64,000 bases of DNA from Pichia kudriavzevii (Eukaryota > Ascomycota > Pichiomycetes > Pichiales > Pichiaceae): positions 2,115,501-2,179,500 of the forward strand of contig NC_042506.1 in the NCBI RefSeq assembly GCF_003054445.1, read 5' to 3'. Below the pieces are notes generated by a model that had not been told where the DNA came from, did not search any database, and saw only the letters and a list, made by a program, of their open reading frames with translations. Positions 38,177 to 46,467 of the stretch are shown in pieces. A program made the position numbers and the translations under genes. Every line of letters starts with the position of its first letter. Position 1 is the stretch's first letter.

Positions 38177-39937
38177 TCACAATATAATGTCCCAGAACTT
38201 TTCGAATTTAGAGGTTTCACCTTCATCTTCCCATATTTCGTTATCCAAATGTCTTGCATGGGAATCGATATCCACATCTTCCACGGGGATTAGCCATGGA
38301 TCATTTCTATAGATTGTCAATTGCGAAACAATCCAAAATACAAAGACTATGATTAGTGAAACATAGTATGCAAAGAAGTCATTGGCATTGAAATTGAAAA
38401 AGACATCGTAACCTTGAATGAAGCAAATCAAAACTAAGAAAAATTCAGTGATCCAAGCAACAACAGGTCCAAAATTTGCCTTGAATGGTAAGGTGTCTCT
38501 AGAGATGTTTCTCGATTTGAGAATATCCATGAATCTCAAATGTGCAGCCGTGATGAAACACCAACAAATCAATCCCGCCAAGGCGGTGATGTTCATCAAC
38601 CAGTTGAACACTGTACCACCGGAATTTGATATATTCAATAATGATAGCAATCCAAAGATGGAGGTGAATAAGACACCTACATATGGAACACCAAATCTAT
38701 TAACACGTGCGAAAATCTTTGGTGCTGTTGAACCAGCCATTGAATACAAAATTCTGGATCCAATATAAACATTTGAATTACCAGCAGAAATGATTGTGGC
38801 CAACATGACGGCATTGAAAATATGCGGTAAAACTTTGGTACCGGAATTGGTGATGGCAATTAAGAAAGGAGATGAAGAAATAAAACTTTTATTGGATGGG
38901 TTATTTGGATTTAACGCAGGATCATTGTATGGAACTAGCAAACCAATAAAGAACAACGTCAAAATGAAGAAAACTAAAATTCTGAAAATGACCTTATTGA
39001 TTGCCTTTGGAACTGTTTTTCTTGGATTGGCGGATTCACCGGCAGATATACCTGTCAATTCAACACCTTGATAGGTGAATGCTGCGTTGATTAAGGAGGA
39101 AACCCATCCAAGGAATCTGTCTGTATTAGTATTAGACACTAGGCCAGCACCAGCACCCCAAGGGCCCGGATGTCTCCAATACCTGAAACCAACAGGTCCG
39201 GTCTTACCGGCACCACAAACCATACAGAGAGCGTAGATAATGAAACCAATGATTGCAATGACCTTGATAAATGCAATCCAGAATTCAATTTCACCATAAT
39301 ATCGAACAGGAACAAAATTGGCACCTGTTAGAACAAAATAAAAGATGATGATCCACCCCCAGTTTGGGACGGCGTCAGTCCAATATTCAATAATTTGACC
39401 AACTGTGAATAGTTCAATTGCAAAAGTTATGGCCCACGAGAACCAGTATGCCCAATTAGTTGCAAACCCAGCAGCTTTGGAGATATACCTCTCATTGAAA
39501 GTACAGAAGGAGCCAGCCACTGGGGTATGAGTAGCCATTTCACCTAATGACTGGGTGACTGAATACGCCAAACAACCAAAAAATAAGTATGCAATCAATG
39601 TATTTACTGGCCCAGCAACTTGTAAAGGGGTATGTGTACCAACGAACAAACCAGTACCAATAGTACCACCAAGGGCAATCATAGCGACGTGTCTCGACTT
39701 CAACCCTCTTTTCACCTTTGTTTCGGTGATATCACCCTCAATAGATGATGAATTTTCAATATCATAAGGTTGTTTTTCACCAGCTTCAATGGATTTTATT
39801 GGATATGCAGAATTTGAATTTAGATTGATTGGTTTATCCGAACCTTGGGAGTCTTGAAGTGAAATCTGGGCACCCGAGTTGCCCTCTGTAGAGAATGGAT
39901 CCTTCTCTGACTTATGAAAACGGTTCAGTAATTTCAT
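38177..39937 (-). CDS. CAN1: Basic amino-acid permease, Can1/Lyp1/Alp1 type (copy 2)
   Basis: A second 586-residue permease, head to tail with copy 1 on the same strand. It has the same motifs: IALGGTIGTGLFVGT, an identical central block, and a C-terminus of VDIDSHARH, EIWEDEGE, FEKFWDII. The N-terminal ~55 residues differ completely from copy 1. The cores are alike but clearly diverged except for the 233-bp near-identical tract. Differences in helices 3-4 (WAITFAIELFTVGQIIEYWTD against WGITFAIEIFSASQCILYWTD) may mark a different substrate preference. Saccharomyces keeps a comparable CAN1-ALP1-LYP1 cluster, so tandem arrangement is usual for the family. GATAAG sites upstream suggest nitrogen control. 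Confidence 0.88.
   Translation of the reverse strand: MKLLNRFHKSEKDPFSTEGNSGAQISLQDSQGSDKPINLNSNSAYPIKSIEAGEKQPYDIENSSSIEGDITETKVKRGLKSRHVAMIALGGTIGTGLFVGTHTPLQVAGPVNTLIAYLFFGCLAYSVTQSLGEMATHTPVAGSFCTFNERYISKAAGFATNWAYWFSWAITFAIELFTVGQIIEYWTDAVPNWGWIIIFYFVLTGANFVPVRYYGEIEFWIAFIKVIAIIGFIIYALCMVCGAGKTGPVGFRYWRHPGPWGAGAGLVSNTNTDRFLGWVSSLINAAFTYQGVELTGISAGESANPRKTVPKAINKVIFRILVFFILTLFFIGLLVPYNDPALNPNNPSNKSFISSSPFLIAITNSGTKVLPHIFNAVMLATIISAGNSNVYIGSRILYSMAGSTAPKIFARVNRFGVPYVGVLFTSIFGLLSLLNISNSGGTVFNWLMNITALAGLICWCFITAAHLRFMDILKSRNISRDTLPFKANFGPVVAWITEFFLVLICFIQGYDVFFNFNANDFFAYYVSLIIVFVFWIVSQLTIYRNDPWLIPVEDVDIDSHARHLDNEIWEDEGETSKFEKFWDIIL
38997..39229. repeat. Near-identical tract shared with the neighbouring permease (copy 2)
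   Basis: Partner of 36283-36515: 230 of 233 bases identical, direct orientation, fully inside both coding regions. Confidence 0.93.
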
Positions 39938-41235
39938 TTGTAGAATATGTGATTAACCAACAGAAACTGCGGAAAAAGAAAAGAGAAGGCAATGTGTGAG
40001 GAGAGTAGTATTAACTTGATGTGCACAAACAGGGAAAAACCGAATGGAAAAATGATACAATGGATCACACAAAAAAGGAAAAAAGAGGATAAGGTTGGTT
40101 TAATATAGGAAATGGAAAGGAGAGAGAGAGAGATACCTATAACTAGTGGAAAGATAAACGGCAGTGACAGATAAGTGAACAGCGTGAGAGAAAGTATATA
40201 TTGGTAGTGATCATCAACCATTTTTTCATTGGTTCCCACGCGGACCGCTGCGATCAATTTCCCCATTAGGCAACTCACGATTATCTCTCTTCCCAGATTT
40301 TTTTTGCTTCCCCCTCCTTACTGGCGGCCCGTTACTTTCTCTCAGATAACCCCCGCAGTGTTTATTGGTCATTGCAGAGCCGATAAGTGTGGGGCTGCCT
40401 TTGGAAAATAGCCATGAGTTTACTGTGCACATGTAGTGCCTGCAACAAAAGCCGAGCTGCTTAGTAATTTATCCTTGTATACTATACGTGAAATATGCAC
40501 CTCCATTTTGACAGAAAAAGTTTTCACACTAAATGACCTGTCAAAGCGCCATTTTTTTTTTCCATTTTTTTTCCGTGCTGCACAATAGAAACATCCCGAA
40601 AAATGTGCGGCACTATATTGAGGTGACACCATTACGGAGATTGACAGAATGGTATAAGTTTACAAATACACGACTCTGGTTGTAGGATGTTCATCGATAT
40701 TATACATTATGTACAAGGTAATGCACACTTCCATATCGACACATTCCGTCTGGGGAAGTAAACTTACAACTTCTCCTCCCTCTGGCATCCTGTGGCCATC
40801 GCTTACGCTTGATCCACTATTTTAATGTGAATGTTGGTTAAAGTCAGCAGAATGGTAACTCCTGTACTTAACGGATGCTCGCATTTCATTGCCGTGCAGT
40901 GCCGTATAGTTCTGCAAGTTTTCGCCGAAACCGTTTACGGCTTTGTCCATGTCAGTTAACGGCAATACACGGCGACATAGCGAAAATAACAAGAGACAGA
41001 ACACGAAGGGGAAAAAAAAAAAAAAAAAAAGAAACAATTTTCGGGTCTGTGAGCCCTCGAGCCCTTGTGGTGCGCACGTGACACATTGGGAAAGAGGCTC
41101 AGTAGGTTTTGAATTTGAATTTGAATTTGATTTTTTGGTGTTCAAGTGTACAGGTATTTTGGTATTTCACTGGTTGTATGTAAAGTACTAAAATAGGGTG
41201 TAATACTTTAGATATTGGTATCTATCATTAGGACG
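39938..41235. promoter_or_regulatory. Long divergent promoter of permease copy 2 and the release-factor gene
   Basis: 1.3 kb without a supported gene. Two GATAAG motifs (40170-40175 and 40382-40387), 233 and 445 bp upstream of the permease ATG, are the binding word of Gln3/Gat1-type GATA factors that control permeases under nitrogen limitation. On the other side CACGTGAC (41075-41082, ~155 bp before the release-factor ATG) is a Cbf1-type word. A poly(A) run (41012-41030) and three GAATTT hexamers (about 41109-41128) are also present. Assignments of factors are inference. Confidence 0.45.
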
Positions 41236-41748
41236 ATGTTGATGCGCCTAATACGTTGCAACAGTACTCTAAGGACATTGACTCCGGACGGCATCAAGAA
41301 ACACTTTGTCATTTCTTATGCAAGAAGTTCAGGAGCTGGAGGCCAGCATGTCAACACAACGGACTCTAAAGCCGTTATCAAATTACCCCTTGATAGATGG
41401 TATGCCGCTAGGGGGAGCTGGATTCCAAGTAAGCAATTCGACAATATAATGAAAAACGTCAACGATTCAGATGCTCCACATTACAAAAAGTTCCCCTATT
41501 TTACGAGTTCTGGTGATATCTTAATTACAAGCAGTGAAACACGATACAGGGATAAAAATCTTAACGACTGCCTGGAGAAGTTTGTCAAAGCAGTTGAGGT
41601 TTGTGGTCAAGTAAGAGACGAAGTTAACGAAAATACAAAGCAACACTGGGATAAGTTAAAGAAGAGGGACAATGAGGAGAGGCTAAAGAGTAAAAAACTA
41701 AAGAGGGACAAGAAATCTGCCAGGCGTAAAATTTCACTGGATTTTTAA
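41236..41748 (+). CDS. RSO55: Mitochondrial GGQ-motif peptide-release factor (Rso55/Pth4, MTRFR type)
   Basis: A 170-residue protein starting at the first ATG (41236; the longer frame opens at TTG). The N-terminus MLMRLIRCNSTLR is Arg-rich without acids, as in a mitochondrial presequence. The class I release-factor domain has SSGAGGQHVNTTDSKAVI with the catalytic GGQ, and the C-terminus is a long Lys/Arg tail (KSKKLKRDKKSARRK) of the kind that enters the ribosomal mRNA channel. This matches the MTRFR/ICT1-like group that rescues stalled mitoribosomes without reading a stop codon. Saccharomyces has Rso55 (155 residues) and Pth4 (202); Rso55 is the closer size. It ends one base from the convergent PEX11. 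Confidence 0.72.
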   Translation: MLMRLIRCNSTLRTLTPDGIKKHFVISYARSSGAGGQHVNTTDSKAVIKLPLDRWYAARGSWIPSKQFDNIMKNVNDSDAPHYKKFPYFTSSGDILITSSETRYRDKNLNDCLEKFVKAVEVCGQVRDEVNENTKQHWDKLKKRDNEERLKSKKLKRDKKSARRKISLDF

Positions 41749-41749
41749 G

Positions 41750-42484
41750 CTAGCATAAATTCCATATGTCTTGGATTGCCAAGATACTTGTAATTGTACC
41801 GAAACTTCCAATGATACCATCATTATAACCCTTGTTTTTGTAAAGGTTGAATGCAATGACAAAGTCTAGCACGTTCTTGATGAAATCTTTGCAAACTTTC
41901 TCAAATGGTTGGATAATCCGAACTTTTGGAGTTATCTCAGTCTTGTCTTCATTCAATCTCCTTAAAAGCAAAACATGAAATTGTTTCAAATTCTTAACCA
42001 AGCCTCCAAGTAGCCCAAGGCACCACATCATGGCAGAATATTTGCCTGCATTGACCACCCATTTCGATTGTCCCAAGGACTCGTTGACCCCTCTTCCACC
42101 AACTAGACCCAACATCTTCAACCACACAATTGTATCAAACGTGAAAAACCAAAAAAGTCCAAATTGCTTTATAGCTTCGGAGTATCTCAGTACGGGATCC
42201 GATAACTTGTCGTTTATACAACTTGTAAACAAGTTCAAATGATTCAAAGGCTTTAAAAACCTTAGTGGTTTACGACATAAGGTGAAACTTGCCTGTAGAG
42301 AGGGTAATAGGGCTGCAAATTGAGGTGATAAAATGGCCCTAAACTTCCAATACCTGAGAAATCTCGTTAGGTACTGTAGTAAACGTAAGATTTTTTCCCG
42401 CCCTTCAGCTGACTGTGCAAACTTTAGGAGATGCTTATATAAGGGGTGCTGTACTAACAGTTCAATGGAGATTCCAGACGTCAT
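41750..42484 (-). CDS. PEX11: Peroxisomal membrane elongation protein Pex11
   Basis: A 244-residue protein with the Pex11 signature: GREKILRLLQYLTRFLRYW near the N-terminus (an amphipathic helix that tubulates the peroxisome membrane), then RKPLRFLKPL, the conserved FWFFTFDTIVWLKMLGL segment, and a C-terminal hydrophobic helix ending IQDIWNLC. Pex11 promotes peroxisome elongation and division. The length matches Saccharomyces Pex11 (236). It converges on the release-factor gene with a one-base gap and diverges from the Rdx-type gene. Confidence 0.93.
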   Translation of the reverse strand: MTSGISIELLVQHPLYKHLLKFAQSAEGREKILRLLQYLTRFLRYWKFRAILSPQFAALLPSLQASFTLCRKPLRFLKPLNHLNLFTSCINDKLSDPVLRYSEAIKQFGLFWFFTFDTIVWLKMLGLVGGRGVNESLGQSKWVVNAGKYSAMMWCLGLLGGLVKNLKQFHVLLLRRLNEDKTEITPKVRIIQPFEKVCKDFIKNVLDFVIAFNLYKNKGYNDGIIGSFGTITSILAIQDIWNLC

Positions 42485-42830
42485 TTTCCTTGTCGACTTT
42501 ATTGGCCATGGCTAAATTCACCAGAATTTATAAAATGAACTTTATATTGTCACATATTTATACTACTCTGCAATGGACAAGCCATTCCCTCGGGAAATTT
42601 TGACCTAATGTGGGGAACGCGGAGAGAAAAAACAAAAGGGAAGTTCGAAATGACAAGGAGGAGCAAAAAAACCAATCCAATTGGTTGAGCCTCCCCCTAT
42701 TTCGGTGATTCTTGTAAAACAAGGCATGAATAAGGGAATGTTTGACACTGTCAAATTTCTGTTGGATTTCTTGGAACAGACAACACAAACACAAACACAA
42801 ACACACACAAACACAAACACAAGGAAAACC
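42485..42830. promoter_or_regulatory. Divergent promoter PEX11 / Rdx gene, with CA-rich leader
   Basis: 346 bp. At 42780-42822 lies an imperfect ACAAAC/CACAAA repeat directly before the Rdx-gene ATG, probably an unstructured 5' leader. No gene seen. Confidence 0.55.
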
Positions 42831-43409
42831 ATGGGACAGCAAGAACAGCCGGGGGAAGAACAACAGGAACCATTAGAGTACCCGCAAGTTTCCATCCTTT
42901 ACTGCATCAAGTGCAACTGGGTTCTTAGGGCTTCTTGGTACCAGCAGGAACTTCTACAGACATTCACGGCAAAGGCGTCGACAGCAGAAGAAGCAGTCAT
43001 CAGATCGGTTACGTTGACGCCATCATATGTCCCTGGGACGTTCAAGGTATTTGTGAAAAGGGCTACCGGTGAAGGTTGGGTTATAGTTTGGGACAGAAAG
43101 GCAAATGGAGGGTTCCCTGAAGCCAAGGTGCTCAAACAGGTCATTAGGAACGAGCTCTCACCAGAGACAAATTTAGGGCATTCCGATAAGTCTTCAACGA
43201 GGGGCGTCTTGCTGTCGTCCCTACCAGGCAACCGAGCGGGTGATACTAATGACGGGACCCGGGTACCTTCTCCAAGAGAAGGTGTGCCCATTACGTACGT
43301 CCCTAGTGATTCCGAGGTACAGTCGTATGGTTCTCCAAGGTTAGCAAGTGAACACAAGACCTTCTGCGAGGAATGCATTGAACATCTACCGCCAACATGG
43401 GAAATGTAG
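42831..43409 (+). CDS. Rdx-family (SelW/SelT/SelH-like) thioredoxin-fold protein
   Basis: A 192-residue protein. I start it at 42831 (ACC ATG GGA, a good context right after the CA-rich leader); the open frame runs 50 codons further upstream through that leader, which is unlikely to be coding. The core (about residues 18-110) is the Rdx fold: VSILYCIKCNWVLRASWYQQ with a CxxC redox motif where animal selenoproteins have CxxU, then PGTFKVFV, VIVWDRKANGGFPEAKVLK and ETNLGHSD. The following ~80 residues are polar and unconserved but end with another CxxC (FCEECIEHL). Fungal members are Cys-only and of unknown substrate. Saccharomyces lacks an obvious one as far as I recall. Confidence 0.82.
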   Translation: MGQQEQPGEEQQEPLEYPQVSILYCIKCNWVLRASWYQQELLQTFTAKASTAEEAVIRSVTLTPSYVPGTFKVFVKRATGEGWVIVWDRKANGGFPEAKVLKQVIRNELSPETNLGHSDKSSTRGVLLSSLPGNRAGDTNDGTRVPSPREGVPITYVPSDSEVQSYGSPRLASEHKTFCEECIEHLPPTWEM

Positions 43410-43427
43410 TACTGTTATACAACTATG

Positions 43428-44210
43428 TCACCAATACATATCGTTATCGTCCACATCTGACTCGTCGTGCACAACCGCATAGACAAAGTTGATCACCATG
43501 ATCGCCAACATCACATACACGGGGTATCTTAAAAGGTTCCATATCTTGGAGAAAAACTGAGACACTACATGGTAGATCTTCCCCATCACCGTGGTGGGCC
43601 TATTGTCTCCAACTTTCTCTCGTAACTCGTTTATTAGCATGTCTTGCTTCTCAATACCTCTTTTCAACCTTTCGGTCAACTCGCTTCCTGGTCCTCCAGC
43701 ATGGCTCTTTTTAAACCGGTCCAGTCTCCGATAGTAGTCAATGAGTACATCCTTCATCTTATCCATTGTGCGATAATCCTTACTGCTGCTACGTTGTACC
43801 CTTTCGATCATCCTCTCCATCTCTTGTATTCGTTGTCGTAAATTTTCCTCCCTGTCGTAATCCGTGCCTTCTCTCATAAACGAATTGAATTTGATGCTCT
43901 CCACATTCATCGTCTTGGTGAACTCCTCATTCTCGGTTTCCTTATTACTCAACTTCCCATTGAGCACATCGTCAAATGTACATTCAAACATCTTTTCAAT
44001 TAGCTGCTGAAACTCCAAGATGTCTATTTCACTAGCCGGGCATTCCATTATTAAATCAACTAGGAACTCTCGATATACATCGTTCAGTAGTTTGAATCCA
44101 ACTAGTTCGTCTAAGACATCAAACAGGTGCAACAGGTTGGTCATCCGTAATCTCCCATTTTCAGACCCTGTAACACGTTCCCATGCCCATTTCAAATATT
44201 TGTTTGTCAT
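43428..44210 (-). CDS. Single-pass membrane protein, possibly spindle-pole Mps2-like
   Basis: 260 residues from the first ATG (44210). The N-terminal ~100 residues are helical and globular-looking (KYLKWAWERVTG; LLNDVYREFLVDLIM; LEFQQLIEKMFECTFDDVL). A coiled coil follows at ~115-195 (REENLRQRIQEMERMIERVQ). One membrane segment (about 227-245) leaves an acidic C-terminal tail (HDESDVDDNDMYW). The order globular head, coiled coil, C-terminal anchor resembles Mps2, a nuclear-envelope anchor of the spindle pole body, and the KYLKWAW start is reminiscent of it. Mps2 is longer (387 residues). I keep the identification tentative. It converges on the Rdx gene with 18 bp between stop codons. Confidence 0.55.
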   Translation of the reverse strand: MTNKYLKWAWERVTGSENGRLRMTNLLHLFDVLDELVGFKLLNDVYREFLVDLIMECPASEIDILEFQQLIEKMFECTFDDVLNGKLSNKETENEEFTKTMNVESIKFNSFMREGTDYDREENLRQRIQEMERMIERVQRSSSKDYRTMDKMKDVLIDYYRRLDRFKKSHAGGPGSELTERLKRGIEKQDMLINELREKVGDNRPTTVMGKIYHVVSQFFSKIWNLLRYPVYVMLAIMVINFVYAVVHDESDVDDNDMYW

Positions 44211-44426
44211 ACTTTCCAAACCATAGGTAGCACAGTGGTACTTCTACGAAAAGAAGCACCACAACCCCTCTACCCACTCTCTGTGGTTATCATACCCTGT
44301 TTACTTGGAATCTTTGAAGAGCCTCGCATTCATGAGAATATTTTCAAATTTTGCTAAGTTCTTCCCGAACATGGTGTAAAACAAATGTAAGGTTCTTGTC
44401 GACGGAGCCAAACATCTGAGAATCAC

Positions 44427-46196
44427 ATGCGTGGAAACAGGGGACGTTATAACAACCAACGAAATAGAAGAGACTATGGAAGAAGAAGTGGACAGGATGC
44501 GCAAAATTTAAGGCATCTTCAACATTATACATTACGAGATCAGTATTATTATGACTATGATTATAATTACAGCCACTACAATAGCAACACGCATAATTAT
44601 CATTGGCAAGAAGATAGTGTTTATGCAAATGGTGCTGATATTTACCCAGGGAATGAACCATATGCTCAAAGAAGGAAAAGGCCATACGTTGAAGACGTGC
44701 AGCACACAAAGAGAATTCGTTCTGACGCTTTGCAGCAGAACAATAAGTCTCAAAGAGATGGAGAAGCTAAAACTGAGGAAGTGGAAAATGTGAAGAGTAC
44801 CGAGCAAGGTCATATAAATGAGAATAAGACGGATAATGAAGGGAAAGGTTCATCAATTACTTCTAAAATTTATCAGGGATTTCAGAGCATAAAGAGCCTC
44901 TTATTGATGGGCAATAGTGGGATCCTTAAGGAGAATCATTCTCTCCCCAAACCGGACGTTGTGAGTGGCACCACAAAGGAAATAAATGAAGATGAAAAGA
45001 CACGTTTGATTGAACTTCCTGATAAAGTGAGGAAGTTATTCTCCAATTCACAGTTGATCTTCCGATATGACACATCAATTCACAACGAAACTACCATCAC
45101 CGATCCAGGCTACAAATCATTTAGCGAGCTGAACATTTTTATGTTTGACCATACAATGGTTTCCACTGTATTTCCAAACTCAGAATTATACACACAACAA
45201 TCGTTAGATAGGATTACAACCTATAGCAGTACCGGCTTGAATTGGTATACTGACATTGTCCCCAAGTTTGAATTGCTATCTGCATCGAAACCAAATTTGT
45301 TTGAGGATATCAGTCTACATTACAACTGGACATACACTTTACTGAAGTTAGTTGAAAACGCAAGCTATAGTCAGGCGCAGGGAAACATACTTATAATAAC
45401 CAGACCTATCGATATTAGAGCTTTAAATGAGGATTTAAGGAAACTAAAGGATAAAAAGGTGGAATTTCAATACATTCTTGATTTTACAAAATCTAGAGTG
45501 GCATACGAAAATACAATGCTCACTCTTCTCGATGAGATTTATAATCACAGATATGAATGGTGTGAATCTGTTCAAAGTGTGACACTTTTCACCCATTTAA
45601 TTGACGATAATACAAACACATCAAAAAAACTTAATTCCAAAACGAGTAAGGTGAGAATAGGAATAGTCACAACAGCAAAAAAATGCTATTATATTGACAA
45701 CCCTGAAAAGGAACTGCAACTTGTTAAGAAAGCATCAAAAGACACAAGGGTAAAGTTATCAATCTCTTCAACAGGGGGCTGTTTTAGAATTATTTATCCA
45801 GACATGATCAAATTGGTTTCCTACTTGAAATCAAAAGGAAACTTTCCTACTGCAGGTACAGACAACTATCTTTTCAACTATTCTGAAGTTGCAGTAACAT
45901 ATAAGAACAAACTACCGAACTTTCTGATTGATGAACTGAATCTGTGCAACGCATATACTGGATCGATTTTGAACATAGGAAAAATTGATAAAATGTTATA
46001 CGTAGTCCAATTTATCATGTCAACGGAGAACAACACGTGGGAGTACGATTCGCCAGTTATGATAGTTGCCAGGAATAAATCCATTCCGTTATCGAATGTT
46101 AAAGATTTACTCAAACAAGTAGATTGGACATTGAGCGACTATAATGAGGGGTTCACCTTTAGGTTTCAGTCAAAGAATAAATTGAAGCTTTTCTGA
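44427..46196 (+). CDS. Degenerate HAD-fold protein (Swiss-Army-Knife RNA-repair type)
   Basis: A 589-residue protein. The first ~110 residues are Arg/Gly/Asn/Tyr-rich low complexity (RGNRGRYNNQRNRRDYGRR), as in RNA-binding proteins. From ~235 the layout follows the fungal HAD_SAK_1 family: LNIFMFDHTMVSTVFPN (238-251) in place of the family's FDFDNTLF with trailing PN; NWYTDIVPKFEL; ILIITRPIDIRAL where the family has LLTGR; FQYILDFTKSRVAYENTM where it has FDxxxLK and TTxFK; then VTLFTHLID where it has ITIYEDR. The first catalytic Asp is Met (M239) and the late acidic pair is gone, so phosphotransfer activity is unlikely. Family placement is by pattern and not certain. Divergent from the Mps2-like gene. 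Confidence 0.5.
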   Translation: MRGNRGRYNNQRNRRDYGRRSGQDAQNLRHLQHYTLRDQYYYDYDYNYSHYNSNTHNYHWQEDSVYANGADIYPGNEPYAQRRKRPYVEDVQHTKRIRSDALQQNNKSQRDGEAKTEEVENVKSTEQGHINENKTDNEGKGSSITSKIYQGFQSIKSLLLMGNSGILKENHSLPKPDVVSGTTKEINEDEKTRLIELPDKVRKLFSNSQLIFRYDTSIHNETTITDPGYKSFSELNIFMFDHTMVSTVFPNSELYTQQSLDRITTYSSTGLNWYTDIVPKFELLSASKPNLFEDISLHYNWTYTLLKLVENASYSQAQGNILIITRPIDIRALNEDLRKLKDKKVEFQYILDFTKSRVAYENTMLTLLDEIYNHRYEWCESVQSVTLFTHLIDDNTNTSKKLNSKTSKVRIGIVTTAKKCYYIDNPEKELQLVKKASKDTRVKLSISSTGGCFRIIYPDMIKLVSYLKSKGNFPTAGTDNYLFNYSEVAVTYKNKLPNFLIDELNLCNAYTGSILNIGKIDKMLYVVQFIMSTENNTWEYDSPVMIVARNKSIPLSNVKDLLKQVDWTLSDYNEGFTFRFQSKNKLKLF

Positions 46197-46467
46197 ATGA
46201 CAGGGGAACTTAATTCTGGACTTTTGAATATAAATGGTTAACATTAGTTTTATAGAAGGAGAAAAACATTTTATAGACTGTTTCTAAAAAAGGTAATAAG
46301 GAATGTATGTCTATATATTAAGCTTTTGAAGAATTGCAACCGAGAATAGAGTTATACAAAACAAAATTCAACGTGAAGAAGGAAAAAAAAAAGGTAAATT
46401 TTGGGCCATATTGAATAAAAGTACATGTATGTGACGTTCCCCTGTAGCAAGCTCATAATGTAGTAAT

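Noticed and set aside
39934-40278. 114-codon minus-strand ORF upstream of permease copy 2
   Set aside because: Hydrophobic but low-complexity translation of the T/C-rich promoter strand; overlaps the permease start.
42681-42830. 50-codon upstream extension of the Rdx protein through the CA-rich repeat
   Set aside because: The sequence is a translated (ACAAAC) repeat; the ATG at 42831 has a better context and immediately precedes the conserved domain.
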